From Paenibacillus cymbidii (GTDB lineage: Bacteria > Bacillota > Bacilli > Paenibacillales > NBRC-103111), in contig NZ_SHLX01000009.1 of assembly GCF_004764705.1 (NCBI RefSeq), forward strand, positions 124,001 to 188,000: DNA of 64,000 nucleotides. Direction: 5' to 3'. This document shows positions 54,001 to 63,490 of the stretch, in pieces. The position numbers and the translations under genes were made by a program. Below the pieces are notes generated by a model, which saw only the letters and a list, made by a program, of their open reading frames with translations, was not told where the DNA came from and made no database searches. Each line of letters begins with the position of its first letter. Position 1 is the first letter of the stretch.

Positions 54001-54706
54001 GAGCTGGGTGCCGAACACCTGGAACGGCGGCGGCGGGGTGTTCATCCTGTCGGGCAAAGGGGCCGGACAACTGCGAGCGATTGTCAGCCACACCAAGGAT
54101 GTCGTCCAGCTCGACAGTCCGTTCGAGGTTGCGCCCGACGCCACGTCGGTCATCTCGATCACGGCGATTCAGCGCGACAGCTTCTATGTGAACAACCGGC
54201 TGGACAATACGGGCCCGTTTCAATTTTACGGCGCTGCGGTCAATATGGTCGTTTACGGCAACGAGCTGACGCAAGCCTACGGCTTCAACGCCTGGGGAAG
54301 ACTGCTGTACAACGGCTATCAACCGGACTGGTACATCGACGTCGACAGCAATACGTTGGCCGACGGGAACTATAGCCACTTCTACGGCATCGGCGACAGA
54401 TGGTCGGGCTACTCGGCGCTGCGGATTACGGCGCAGGGCAACGATACGCTGCAGGTCGGGACGATGGTGCGGCGCAACCTGCTGAGCGAGAACAGCACGG
54501 TCCTCATTGCCGGAGGCACGCCGGCCACGAGCATGCGGGATGTCGTCATCAGCGGCAATACCTTCCGCGATGGAGAGAGGGGGATTACGATCAGCGGCGG
54601 CGTCGGCGGCGTCGTGCTGTACCGCAACCAGTTCGACGGCGTGGATATTCCGCTGTCGGTGCCCCAGCCGCTGCTGGACAGCGGCAAAGTGGCGGCGCTG
54701 GATTAG
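51026..54706 (+). CDS. Secreted CBM6-like / beta-helix protein (pectate-lyase superfamily)
   Basis: This 1226-aa secreted protein has a signal peptide ending near VYA (residue 32). Two tandem modules of about 223 aa follow, each with a CBM6-like part (QAE.YDAAS, GGNWIRYNNVDFDTGAQDVV, GIANIDWF) and an Ig-like OmpL47/chitobiase-type part (VTVTLSAYDYYRGV, EYSLDGGATWQ, YRSTDKAGNTE). A linker domain and a Pectate_lyase_3-type right-handed beta-helix from about residue 705 (VFNVKDYGARGDGTFNDTASVRDAI) complete it. AGGAGG precedes the ATG. It likely cleaves or holds a plant polysaccharide outside the cell. Confidence 0.82.
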   Translation: MTAFHRMPQGLLKLLVCLLLVSSLNLQGFGKQRVYADGNRDAYQTVQAEVYDAASSVRIIGNVIGNLFGGNWIRYNNVDFDTGAQDVVFKLGLPAAAAGGKIEIRLDSTAGTLIGTLITQSTGSYGITAEQATAVSGATGVHDVYLVLVGGAGIANIDWFRFNRTYSIADTAPPITQAATAGSYSGGRYISAVTVTLSAYDYYRGVDVTEYSLDGGATWQIYSAPLVFDGDGAYDVQYRSTDKAGNTESAHMLSFEVEMYGSRSAFDAIQAEQYNDASRATVIGNVLGGLFGGNWIRYNNIDFDTGAQDVVFKLGLPAAAAGGHIEMRLDSATGTLIGTLITQSTGGYGITAEQATTVAGASGVHDVYLVLIGGAGIANIDWFAFNRTYSIADTAPPITQATVAGEYNGSYYTSAVTVTLSAYDYYRGVASTEYSLDGGATWQTYGAPVVFNQEGSFELRYRSIDKAGNTEEAHLLTLTLDDLPLPSYFWLSGALQPGDIGMLIGENLGTIADIELYRLDDDNVDGLEPAYVRRPQPDAPFVSDANPRATAAPWEESEALPATTVQKTQQGLKFIVPETEAPGVYAIRPIVPGKETAVLYANAPELVWAQGDQGDTASPDGWIRLVGRQLAVSGHTPQVVLEAVDGGELTRVQADTVYDAYAVQIKVPASLAAGEYRLYLHNGQGGAYAWSNPVALRVEPQEAWPQTVFNVKDYGARGDGTFNDTASVRDAIYAAGQAGGGIVYFPRGRYHLSNTLTIPAYTTIRGESRELTQLFFSPFQWDVNELPASMIRGSHHFAIENISLNATRTGNFIVSDVDTPEAGNVFIRNIRIRANPFAGHPSVEQEKMIADEIRARGTIDLLKIGGKNVQIVDSDLYGPNRPLNLVHAEGALVKGNMLYNGYTGWYSLSGPNGLLFEDNTITTAHMTATGGGVDKPINHMVQNVYFARNTFKNTVGWDREAMTNDGGSGAYYGPVGAIDGTTLTLPEGGQNASWVPNTWNGGGGVFILSGKGAGQLRAIVSHTKDVVQLDSPFEVAPDATSVISITAIQRDSFYVNNRLDNTGPFQFYGAAVNMVVYGNELTQAYGFNAWGRLLYNGYQPDWYIDVDSNTLADGNYSHFYGIGDRWSGYSALRITAQGNDTLQVGTMVRRNLLSENSTVLIAGGTPATSMRDVVISGNTFRDGERGITISGGVGGVVLYRNQFDGVDIPLSVPQPLLDSGKVAALD

Positions 54707-54805
54707 CTGCGGATAAGCAGCGCGCGGATGGGGCGGCTTCCGGACATTGGCGACGGCGGTAGGCCGTGCCGAAGAAGCGATGGCGTTTCCGCGCGCAGGC
54801 CGGCC

Positions 54806-54831
54806 GGGGAAACCAGGACGATGGTTTCCCC
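54806..54831 (+). other. Intergenic hairpin before the GH2 gene
   Basis: GGGGAAACCA and TGGTTTCCCC form a perfect 10-bp stem with a 6-nt loop. No T run follows, so it is more likely a transcript-stabilising or attenuating hairpin than a full terminator. It separates genes for secreted proteins from genes for enzymes without signal peptides. Confidence 0.55.
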
Positions 54832-54869
54832 GGATTTGGCATGCAAGGAAACGGGGAGGAGCAACAAGG

Positions 54870-57782
54870 ATGATCAGACAACAATGCGGCATAGCGGTAA
54901 ATGCGGTCGTACAAGGCACCGCAAGACGCGTGACGAAGCTGGACGGCGAGTGGAGGCTGAAGCTCGATCCAAACAACGCGGGATTGGCCGAGAATTGGGC
55001 GCGGAAGCCGCTGGAAACCGATTTGCGCTGTTCCGTGCCCGGGTGCATCCAGTCGCTTGCGGAACTGGGAGAAACGTATCCCTCCGTTGTCGGCATGAGG
55101 AACGCCTATCAGGGCACGGCCTGGTTAGAACGTACGTTCGCACCTCCTGCGTTGCGAAACGGCGATCAAGTCTGGATCAAGCTGGGCGGTATTGCGCCCG
55201 CGGCCCATCTGTGGGTAAACGGGCATTATGTCGGGTACCACGGACTTGCGCCCGTCAGCGTCAAATGGAGCATCGGCGAGCTGTTGAATCGCGGCGGAGA
55301 CAACCGCGTCACGGTGGCGATCGTCGAGGAGGATAAGGGCATGCTGGGCGGCTTGCGTTTCGGCGAAATGTTCTGGTCGGGTCTGTACCGGTCCGTTGAG
55401 CTGGAAATCGGCGGAACGCTGCGGCTGGAGGAGCTGTTCCTTATTCCCGACCTGGCCGGCGAGCGCCTGCAGGTCAGCGGGCGAATCCATAACGACTCGG
55501 AGCTGGATGAGCAAGCGGAGCTGGCGGCTTCGATTTTCCCCTGGACGGAGGGCGGCAGCGAATGCGCACGGTATGAGGGCCGGGTTCCGGAGCGATGGAA
55601 GGTTGGCGCGGGCGACAGCACGCCGTTTGTTTTCACCGTCGACGTTCCCGGCATCAAGCGATGGAGCGGCGGGCAGCCGGACCTGTATGTGGCGTCCGTG
55701 CTGCTGCGGCAGCACGGAGCGACCGTCGACGAGTGGCGCGAGCGTTTCGGCATGCGCGCGTTTGCGGTCGAGGGGGCCGGCCTGAGCTGGAACGGCAAGC
55801 CGTTTCTGGCGCGGGGGACGGGACAGGAGTTTTTTTCGCCTGCGATATGTCCGCTGGTCGACCGTTCCGTTATTCGTTCGAGGTTCCGCTCGGTGATCGC
55901 GCACGGGTTCAATTTCTTCCGCTGCCATACGTATACGCCGACGCCGGAGGAGCTGGACGTCGCCGACGAGCTGGGGCTCGTGCTCGCGTCGGAGATCAGC
56001 CTGGTGTCCAACTTTGCCAAAACGTTCCCGTTCGATGCGGGGTTGGCGCTGCTTGCGGAGCATGTCAAGGCGACCCGCAATCATCCGTCGCTCGGCATTT
56101 ATTGCCTCGGCAACGAGGGCAGTCAGTTGATGGCGTACCAGGAGATCGAAAGGCAGCATGCCGCGGAAGGGTACGCCGTGATCAAGGAGCATGCGCCGCA
56201 CCATCCGGCGATGATCGCCTTCGGCATGCAGGGCGAGCTGCCGGAGCTGGCCAACGACATCGAAAGCCCGCATCTGTGGAGCCACGAATTCCGCTGGGCG
56301 TACGACGGGCTGAGCCGTATCCCGTGGGGAGTCATGCAGCCGCTGGCGGCGGTCAAGCCGTGCATCGTGCACGAGTACGGCAAATTCGGCGTTTGGCCCG
56401 ACAAGCGGGAGCAGCCGCTGTACCCGGCGAACGGATATGCCGTTCCGTTCGGCGAGCAAGGGCGGGCGGCGCTCGACCGCTCCGGCATCGGCGGGCTGGA
56501 GGAAACGATTCTCGTCAACTCCAGGCGGCTGAACTTCATCTGCAACCGTACCTCGATCGAAATGGCGCGCCGGCAGCCGAACGTCGACGGTTACGTCATG
56601 TGGACGTTTTTCCGCAACGGGGCGCGCAATGCCGGCTTCGTCGACGACATGGGGCAACGGCCGGATCACGATCCCGCGCTTTATCGGGAGCGTTGCAACG
56701 CGCCGCTGGCGGTGCTCGTTGACGGCGATTATGACCGGCGTACGGTGCAATGGGGCGGCCGGCTAAACATCGGCGTTTATTTGTCCAACTTCTCCGGCGC
56801 GGCTCTGCGGGGGGCTGTCATCGAATGGCGGTTGGCCGACGAGCGGCAGGTCTGGCTTGCCGGCACGATTCCCGGCATCGACTGGGCGGACGGCTTGAAC
56901 GGGGAGGCGTGCACCATTCGCGATGCGTTGCCGGTTCGCGATACGGCGTCGAAGCTGACGCTTTCGCTGCGGGTGGAGCAGAACGGGCGGGCGCTGGCGT
57001 TCAATGAATGGAGTTATTGGGGTTTCCCGGGCGGGGGGCGGACGGCCTGCGACCTGATCGTGTACGACTTTGCCGACGAAGAGACCGCCCGGCATTTCCG
57101 CGCCCGCGCGCCGCAAGCAATGCGGCTGGCGGATTACGATTCGATGCTGCGAGGCTGTTACTCGTGGAAAGGGATGAACGCGGAGGAATCGATCCGTCGT
57201 CTGCGTCCGCGGCTGTTCGTGGCCGACCGGCTCGACGCGCTGGCGGGAGCGCTGCTGCAAGACGGCGTGCCCGTGCTGCTGCTCGATGCCGGCCAATTCC
57301 CCGGCGAATGGCACCCGGGCGCGGAAAGCGCGATGCCGTACGAGTATTACCTCCAGTTCACCAGCTTCCGCGCCGGATGGGACCGCGGCAATATCGCCAC
57401 GGTTGTCCATGAGAACGATCTGCTCGGCGATTTTCCGCACGAGGCGATGTGCGACGTGCAGTTCTATCATATGGTGCAGGATGCGAGGCCGCTTCGCGTT
57501 GCCGCCTTGTCGCAGGCGACCGGGTCGCCCTGCGAGGTTGTTGTCCGTTCCGTGCCGCGCATGCAGACGGATGTGAGCAGCTCGGTCGTGCTGCAAGACC
57601 CGAACGCGCGCAACGAGCAGAAGAAGTGGGTCATGCCGCAGATTGATACCGAGGAGCGGGCCTACTTGCTGCGGACCCGCGTCGGCGGCGGCTCGCTCGT
57701 CGTTTGCACGCTTCGCCTGTTCGACGATCCGGCCGGCGAGTACATGCTGGCGCAGCTGCTGGAGAACGCCGCCTCCGCATAA
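54870..57782 (+). CDS. Glycoside hydrolase family 2 enzyme
   Basis: This 970-aa enzyme has no signal peptide. It has an N-terminal jelly roll (LDGEWRLKLDP, YQGTAWLERTF), an Ig-like domain, and a TIM barrel with the acid/base Glu416 in CLGNEGSQ and the likely nucleophile Glu502 in CIVHEYGKFG. A long C-terminal part of about 350 aa follows. The family includes beta-galactosidases, glucuronidases and mannosidases; the exact activity is not readable. GGGGAGGAG precedes the ATG at 54870; longer in-frame sequence upstream contains the hairpin and was excluded. Confidence 0.88.
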   Translation: MIRQQCGIAVNAVVQGTARRVTKLDGEWRLKLDPNNAGLAENWARKPLETDLRCSVPGCIQSLAELGETYPSVVGMRNAYQGTAWLERTFAPPALRNGDQVWIKLGGIAPAAHLWVNGHYVGYHGLAPVSVKWSIGELLNRGGDNRVTVAIVEEDKGMLGGLRFGEMFWSGLYRSVELEIGGTLRLEELFLIPDLAGERLQVSGRIHNDSELDEQAELAASIFPWTEGGSECARYEGRVPERWKVGAGDSTPFVFTVDVPGIKRWSGGQPDLYVASVLLRQHGATVDEWRERFGMRAFAVEGAGLSWNGKPFLARGTGQEFFSPAICPLVDRSVIRSRFRSVIAHGFNFFRCHTYTPTPEELDVADELGLVLASEISLVSNFAKTFPFDAGLALLAEHVKATRNHPSLGIYCLGNEGSQLMAYQEIERQHAAEGYAVIKEHAPHHPAMIAFGMQGELPELANDIESPHLWSHEFRWAYDGLSRIPWGVMQPLAAVKPCIVHEYGKFGVWPDKREQPLYPANGYAVPFGEQGRAALDRSGIGGLEETILVNSRRLNFICNRTSIEMARRQPNVDGYVMWTFFRNGARNAGFVDDMGQRPDHDPALYRERCNAPLAVLVDGDYDRRTVQWGGRLNIGVYLSNFSGAALRGAVIEWRLADERQVWLAGTIPGIDWADGLNGEACTIRDALPVRDTASKLTLSLRVEQNGRALAFNEWSYWGFPGGGRTACDLIVYDFADEETARHFRARAPQAMRLADYDSMLRGCYSWKGMNAEESIRRLRPRLFVADRLDALAGALLQDGVPVLLLDAGQFPGEWHPGAESAMPYEYYLQFTSFRAGWDRGNIATVVHENDLLGDFPHEAMCDVQFYHMVQDARPLRVAALSQATGSPCEVVVRSVPRMQTDVSSSVVLQDPNARNEQKKWVMPQIDTEERAYLLRTRVGGGSLVVCTLRLFDDPAGEYMLAQLLENAASA

Positions 57783-57841
57783 CGAGAGGCGCCACGATGC
57801 CTGCAACGATAATCGCAACGATAAAAAAGGAGCGTTTCGCC

Positions 57842-59089
57842 ATGACGACAGATTTGCTACCGACGCCCAGCTCGCAGCAGCGGCGCTGGCAGGATTTCGA
57901 GCTGGGCATGTTTTGCCACTTCGGAATGAACACGTTCACCGGCAACGAGTGGGGAGATGGAACGGATTCGCCGGAGCTGTTCAATCCGACGGCCTTCGAC
58001 GCCCGGCAATGGGTGCGGGTGGCGAGGCGCGCCGGGTTCAATTACTTGATTCTGACGGCCAAGCATCATGACGGCTTCTGTCTGTGGCCGACGCGCACGA
58101 CCGACTATTCGGTGGCGAGCAGCCCGTGGAAAGACGGCAAGGGCGACGTCGTGCGCGAGGTGGCGGACGCATGCCGGGAAGCCGGCTTGCCGTTCGGGCT
58201 GTACTTGTCGCCGTGGGACCGGCACGAGCCGTGTTATCCGGACAAGGCGGCGTACGACGATTTTTACGCGGCGCAGCTGACCGAGCTGCTGACCGGCTAC
58301 GGCCCGCTCGTCGAAGTATGGTTCGACGGCGCCGGCTCGGAAGGCCGCGAATACGACTGGCGCCGCATTATTGCGCTGGTCGAGCGATACCAGCCCGACG
58401 CGATGCGGTTCAACATGGGCGTGCCGACGATCCGCTGGGTCGGCAACGAGGACGGCGTGGCGCCGTATCCGTGCTGGAACGCGGCTACGGAGGCGAAGGC
58501 GAGCATGTTCACCAAGGATATGCTGACCTGGCTGCCGGAAACGCCGAAATGGGTGCCGGCCGAATGCGACGTGCCGATCCGCGAGAAAGCGTGGTTCTGG
58601 CACCCGGACGGCCATCGCAAGCTGTGGAGCGACGAGCGGCTGATCGACATGTATTACCGTTCCGTCGGCCACGGCTGCAATTTGCTGATGAATCTGGCGC
58701 CGGACAACCGCGGCCTTATTCCGGACGTCGACGCGAACGCCGCTTATCGGCTGTTCGACGAAATGCGCCGCCGGTTCGTCTCGCCCCTCGCACAGATAGA
58801 TGGCGCCGGCTCCGAGATCCGGCTGCGGCTGCCGGAGCGTCAAGCCGTCGATCATGTCATTCTCGCCGAGAGGATCGAAGGCGGCGAGCGCGTGCGCGAC
58901 TACGTGCTGGAGGCGCGGCGGGAGGACGGCTCGTGGCGCGAGCTCGTTCGCGGCAGCGCGATCGGGCACAAGAAGATCGACCGCTTCGAGGCGGTCGATA
59001 CGGATGTGCTGCGCGTGCGAGTGCAGCGGGCGGAAGCGGAGCCGCTGTTCCGCAGCTTCGCGGCGTATCGGGCCGGCGCGATTCGGTAG
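57842..59089 (+). CDS. Alpha-L-fucosidase-like enzyme (GH29)
   Basis: This 415-aa cytoplasmic retaining glycosidase shows [25 protein letters not shown] and the nucleophile Asp162 in [12 protein letters not shown], all GH29 hallmarks. A short C-terminal beta domain from about residue 325 follows. AAAAGGAGCG precedes the ATG; upstream in-frame sequence overlaps the GH2 gene. It probably removes L-fucose (or a related 6-deoxy sugar) from oligosaccharides imported by the neighbouring transporter. Confidence 0.9.
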   Translation: MTTDLLPTPSSQQRRWQDFELGMFCHFGMNTFTGNEWGDGTDSPELFNPTAFDARQWVRVARRAGFNYLILTAKHHDGFCLWPTRTTDYSVASSPWKDGKGDVVREVADACREAGLPFGLYLSPWDRHEPCYPDKAAYDDFYAAQLTELLTGYGPLVEVWFDGAGSEGREYDWRRIIALVERYQPDAMRFNMGVPTIRWVGNEDGVAPYPCWNAATEAKASMFTKDMLTWLPETPKWVPAECDVPIREKAWFWHPDGHRKLWSDERLIDMYYRSVGHGCNLLMNLAPDNRGLIPDVDANAAYRLFDEMRRRFVSPLAQIDGAGSEIRLRLPERQAVDHVILAERIEGGERVRDYVLEARREDGSWRELVRGSAIGHKKIDRFEAVDTDVLRVRVQRAEAEPLFRSFAAYRAGAIR

Positions 59090-59160
59090 CGGCGAGCTGC
59101 CGGCGGCGAATGCGGCCCCATTCAACTGCTGGTGAAGACATACTTACGGGAGGAACAACC

Positions 59161-60984
59161 ATGGCAGTCGAAATCGCGCGCGAGCGCAAGAAGCTGCGCG
59201 CGCAGCTGGCGATTGCGGGAGGCGGCCCCTCCGGGGTCGTCGCCGCGCTGGCGGCGGCGCGGAACGGAGCGACCGTGATCCTGTGCCAGGATCGCTCCGT
59301 ACTCGGCGGCAACGCCTCGTCGGAAATCCGCATGCATATCGTCGGCTCCTCGCACCGGGGGAAGGAGCTCGAGACGGAGGCGCGGGAAAGCGGCATTCTC
59401 GAGGAAATCACGCTGGAGAATGCGGTGCGCAACCAGCAGCGCTGCGCCAACATGCTCGACCTGATCCTGTACGAAAAATGCCGCGCCGAGCCGAACCTCA
59501 CGCTGTTGCTCAATACGACGGTCGTCGGGGTGCGTATGGACGGGGACCGCATCGTTAGCGCATATGCCAGCCGCGAAAGCACGGAGGATTGGTTCGAGCT
59601 CGAGGCGGAGCTGTTCGCCGACTGCACCGGCGACGGCCGGCTCGGCTTCGAAGCCGGCGCGGCGTTCACGACCGGCCGGGAAGCGGCCGGGGAATACGGC
59701 GAGTCGGCGGCGCAGGCGAATCGCGACGCGTACCGGCTCGGTTCGTCGATCATGTTTACGACGCGCGACATGGGCCGGCCGATCCCGTTTGTCGCGCCGC
59801 CGTGGATCCGCAAGTTCAGCGAAGAAGATTTGAAGCTGCGCGGACACGATACTTGGGAGTACGGCTACTGGTGGGTCGAGTTTGGCGGCATGCTGGACAC
59901 GATCAAGGACAACGAAACGATCCGCGACGAGCTGCTGGCGATTATGCTCGGCGTTTGGGACCACATCAAAAACAGCGGGAATCACCCCGAATCGGCAAAC
60001 TGGGCATTCGACTGGTTCGGCTTCCTGCCGGGCAAACGCGAGTCGCGCCGCTTCATCGGGCAGCATGTGCTGACGCAGAACGACCTGGAGCAGGCGGTCG
60101 ACTTCTCCGACGTTATCGCCTACGGCGGCTGGCCGATGGACACGCATCCGCCGCAAGGCATCGACGCCAGGGAAGAAGAGCCGTGCAGCCAGCCGAACAC
60201 GCCGTACATGTACGGCATTCCGCTGCGGTCGCTCGTCAGCCGCAACGTGGCCAATCTGCTGTTTGCCGGCCGCAACATGTCGGCGACGCACGTCGCCTTC
60301 TCCAGCACTCGCGTTATGGCGACCTGCGCGTCAATGGGCGAAGGGCTCGGCACGTTCGCCGCCGTCGCGCTGCTGAGCGGCAAGACGGCGCAGGAAGCCT
60401 GGCGCGAACCGGCGATCGTGCGCGAAGCACAGCAGCAACTGCTGCGGCAAGGCGCCTATCTGCCGGGACAATGGCTGGCGGACCGCAACCTTGCCGCCGA
60501 AGCGACCGTCACCGCCTCCTCCGAGCAGCCGGCGGGACCGGCAAGCAACGTAGCGGACGGCCATACCCGCACCGTAAGCGGACCGAAAGGCGTTCGTCCG
60601 GACTTGGCCGCGCCCGGGTCGCACCGCTGGATGTCCGATCCGGCCGACCCGGCGCCGTGGCTGGAGCTGGCTTGGGACCGTCCGATCGAGCTGCGGCGCA
60701 TTACGCTGGTGCTCGATACCGGGCTGCACCGCGTGCTGACGATGTCGCAGTCGGCAAGCGCGCAGCCGCTGATGGTATGGGGCGCGCAGCCGGAAACGCT
60801 GAAAAAGTTCCGGCTGCTGGCCCATACGGCCGCCGGCGAAATCGAAATTGCCGACGTACGCGACAATTACACGCGCCAACTGACGTTCGAGACGCAGCTG
60901 TCCGGCGTCACCCGCCTGCGGCTGAGCGTGACGGAAACGAACGGCCTCGACCATGCTCGAGTGATGGAGGTGCGCTGCCAATGA
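59161..60984 (+). CDS. FAD-dependent oxidoreductase with C-terminal discoidin-like domain
   Basis: This 607-aa protein has an N-terminal FAD motif [21 protein letters not shown] at residues 18-38, then [26 protein letters not shown] and a C-terminal FAD-contact segment [19 protein letters not shown], as in the FAD_oxidored (pfam12831) group. From about residue 440 a discoidin (F5/8 type C)-like beta domain follows ([40 protein letters not shown]). It likely oxidises a sugar or sugar acid. GGGAGGAAC precedes the ATG; the next gene overlaps it by 4 nt. Confidence 0.88.
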   Translation: MAVEIARERKKLRAQLAIAGGGPSGVVAALAAARNGATVILCQDRSVLGGNASSEIRMHIVGSSHRGKELETEARESGILEEITLENAVRNQQRCANMLDLILYEKCRAEPNLTLLLNTTVVGVRMDGDRIVSAYASRESTEDWFELEAELFADCTGDGRLGFEAGAAFTTGREAAGEYGESAAQANRDAYRLGSSIMFTTRDMGRPIPFVAPPWIRKFSEEDLKLRGHDTWEYGYWWVEFGGMLDTIKDNETIRDELLAIMLGVWDHIKNSGNHPESANWAFDWFGFLPGKRESRRFIGQHVLTQNDLEQAVDFSDVIAYGGWPMDTHPPQGIDAREEEPCSQPNTPYMYGIPLRSLVSRNVANLLFAGRNMSATHVAFSSTRVMATCASMGEGLGTFAAVALLSGKTAQEAWREPAIVREAQQQLLRQGAYLPGQWLADRNLAAEATVTASSEQPAGPASNVADGHTRTVSGPKGVRPDLAAPGSHRWMSDPADPAPWLELAWDRPIELRRITLVLDTGLHRVLTMSQSASAQPLMVWGAQPETLKKFRLLAHTAAGEIEIADVRDNYTRQLTFETQLSGVTRLRLSVTETNGLDHARVMEVRCQ

Positions 60985-63437
60985 CAACCTCGACCCGATC
61001 GATCGCTTATACCGTGGAACAAGGCGTCATTTGCAGCGCAAGCGGCATTCCCGAAGCGCCGCGCTGGTTTTCCGACAGCCGGCTGTCGTTCCAGCTCGAC
61101 GAAGCCGGCGTGACCCGGGTCGGCTATTGCAGCCCGGCCCAAAGGTCGGGCAATCAGACGCTGTTTCTGCAGCGGCTGTGGGACGGCTTCCGCGTCTACA
61201 TGCAACGGGATTTGCGCAACTACCGGCCGACGTACCGGAACACCCGCATCTGGCCGTTCGGAATCGAAGCGGAATGGGAGCTGTTTGACGTTGCGTTCCG
61301 GCTGCGAATCATGGCCGTGGAAGAACGAATCGTTATTCAACTCGTCACGCCGGACATCATTCCGGTTAACGTAAAGTGGAAATTGGAGTTTTACGAGCAT
61401 TTCGCATTGGTGCCCAATGACGCGCACGATCCCCGCTTCGGCAGCCGCGGCGCGGTGAGGACATGGGAGGCCTGGACGTTCGACGAGCTTGCCAACGCGT
61501 TGTCCGGCGGCTTTCGCGAAACGCCGGCCGCATCCGCGGAGGCGCATCGCGAGACGTCCGGCGCGCACGAGGTGGACGACGCGGCCGGTTCCTTCGTCTC
61601 CCGACAGCATGTCGGCATTCGCGCGGACTTTCCGCTGGCGTTTTCGCGGACGACGGTCAATACGAAGTATACGCTGGCGAGCGCCGAACCGCTTCGTCCG
61701 AACGGCGAATACGCCTTCGTCGTTACCTTCGCGCAATCGCGCGAGGAAGCGGTTCGGCCGTGGGAGCCGGCGCCGGCGATAGAGCGGCAATTCGATCGTT
61801 ACCGCCGCGTGGCGGACGCCATGCCCGTGCTCGACAGTCCGTATCCGGCGCTGAACGACTACTTCGCGCTGCTGCCGATGTACCATGAATCGTGCAAGGT
61901 GACCGACAGGCCGGGCGCCATCAAGGCGAAAAACATGGAATACTGGGTATGGGGCTGGGACGGGCTGACGAGCAACCACGCGACGATGTACTGGGGCGAC
62001 GCCGGCTTCGTCGCCGACATGCTGCGGTTCTACGAAGAAACCGCCGACCCTCGGCTCGGCATCGCCCATGCCTATCGGCACGATATGCGGCCAATCAGCG
62101 CCAGCGCCCTGCCGGCGCAGGGCATGTATATTTCGCTGCTGCTGCAATATTACGCCATGACCGGCGATCTGGAGCAGGTGAGGCGGCGGTATCCGTTCGC
62201 CCGCACCGTGTTCGGTCGCATTGCGGCGCTGGAGGCCGGCGGCACCGGATTGTGCGAGGGCACCTCGCTGTTTCCCGATTTTCCCGGATTCATGCGCGAG
62301 ACCGGGCGCGATCTCAGCGGCATGAACAATACGATGTTCTATGCGGCGGCGCGGGCGATGGAGCAGCTCGCGGCCCTTCTCGAGGACGTGGAAACGGCGG
62401 CCGGGGCGGAAGCGATCTTCAGGCGGTTCGAGGAGCATTTTATTCCGCTGTTTTTTGACGAAGCGCGAGGGTTTCCCGTCAGCTCTGTCGATGCGGTCAC
62501 GCTGCAGCGCCGGGATTCGTTCAACGCCAACGCGGTCAAGTGGGACAACAACTACTGCCGCGAGCTGCTTGCCGATGTGCACGAACGCTGTCTCTCTTTC
62601 TTGGAGGAGCACGCGGTCACGCCGTCGGGGCTGCGCGAAATTCCGCTCTGGAGCGGCGCATTCGACGCCGACGCGAACCAGCTGCACTGCTGGTGGCCGG
62701 TGACCGGCGAATATTACATGCGGCTCATCAACGCCATGAATCGCAGCGACCGGATCGCGCAGTGGATCGGCTGGGTGGGCTACTGGTCGCGGCATCTGAC
62801 ATGCCCCGAGGGTATTCCGCTGTATACGGAGTCGGCCGAGCCCGAGCTTGACCGCTGGAATTCGCTGCGCGGCGCCTGGCAGGCGTACAGCATGCGCGGC
62901 TGGTACCAGGCCGCCGTTCACGGCGTCGTCGGCGTCGATGCGGAGGTCGGCGGCTTGCATGTCTATCCTTACGCCGGAGAACCGTTGACGCTGCGCAACC
63001 TGCATTACCGGGGCAAGAAGCTGACGATTGAAATGAAAGGCTCCGGCCGTTTTGTCGCTTCGATTGAAATCGCCGGACGAACGGTCATCGGCACGAACAA
63101 GGTGCCCGACGATTTGATTGCGGAGGCGGAAGGCGAAGCGGTCGCGATTCGCGTCAACCGGACCGGAGTCAATCCGCATCCGCTGCATATCATCCATGGC
63201 TACGGCTTCCGGCTGATCGACTTTTCGTACGGAGCGGATGGCATTTCGGCGCAGGCGGAAGGAGCCGGAACCGTCCGGCTGACAATCGGCTCGCCGCGGC
63301 GGCCGGTCGTTCATGTCGACGGCAAGCCGGTCGACGCCTCATACGACGAACATAACCAAACGGCCATGGTGGAAATGAAGTGCATACCCGGCATCAAGAA
63401 AGCAATCCGCATCGGGACGAAATTATCCACTTCATGA
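60981..63437 (+). CDS. Putative (alpha/alpha)6-barrel glycoside hydrolase
   Basis: This 818-aa protein has no signal peptide. A beta-rich N-terminal domain of about 280 aa is followed by a helical-barrel region with [45 protein letters not shown] and [19 protein letters not shown], then a small C-terminal beta domain. The layout resembles GH63/GH78/GH65-like enzymes, but I cannot assign a family or catalytic residues. Its ATG overlaps the stop of the FAD oxidoreductase gene, implying coupled translation and a shared pathway. Confidence 0.65.
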   Translation: MTTSTRSIAYTVEQGVICSASGIPEAPRWFSDSRLSFQLDEAGVTRVGYCSPAQRSGNQTLFLQRLWDGFRVYMQRDLRNYRPTYRNTRIWPFGIEAEWELFDVAFRLRIMAVEERIVIQLVTPDIIPVNVKWKLEFYEHFALVPNDAHDPRFGSRGAVRTWEAWTFDELANALSGGFRETPAASAEAHRETSGAHEVDDAAGSFVSRQHVGIRADFPLAFSRTTVNTKYTLASAEPLRPNGEYAFVVTFAQSREEAVRPWEPAPAIERQFDRYRRVADAMPVLDSPYPALNDYFALLPMYHESCKVTDRPGAIKAKNMEYWVWGWDGLTSNHATMYWGDAGFVADMLRFYEETADPRLGIAHAYRHDMRPISASALPAQGMYISLLLQYYAMTGDLEQVRRRYPFARTVFGRIAALEAGGTGLCEGTSLFPDFPGFMRETGRDLSGMNNTMFYAAARAMEQLAALLEDVETAAGAEAIFRRFEEHFIPLFFDEARGFPVSSVDAVTLQRRDSFNANAVKWDNNYCRELLADVHERCLSFLEEHAVTPSGLREIPLWSGAFDADANQLHCWWPVTGEYYMRLINAMNRSDRIAQWIGWVGYWSRHLTCPEGIPLYTESAEPELDRWNSLRGAWQAYSMRGWYQAAVHGVVGVDAEVGGLHVYPYAGEPLTLRNLHYRGKKLTIEMKGSGRFVASIEIAGRTVIGTNKVPDDLIAEAEGEAVAIRVNRTGVNPHPLHIIHGYGFRLIDFSYGADGISAQAEGAGTVRLTIGSPRRPVVHVDGKPVDASYDEHNQTAMVEMKCIPGIKKAIRIGTKLSTS

Positions 63438-63490
63438 TCGGCCGAGAAGTCCGTCGGCGGCAGCCGGCGGAGGCATGCGGAGGGAGAGCC

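Noticed and set aside
60867..63314. 815-codon minus-strand open frame
   Set aside because: It is antisense to the helical-barrel hydrolase-like gene, with Arg/His/Gln-rich shadow composition.
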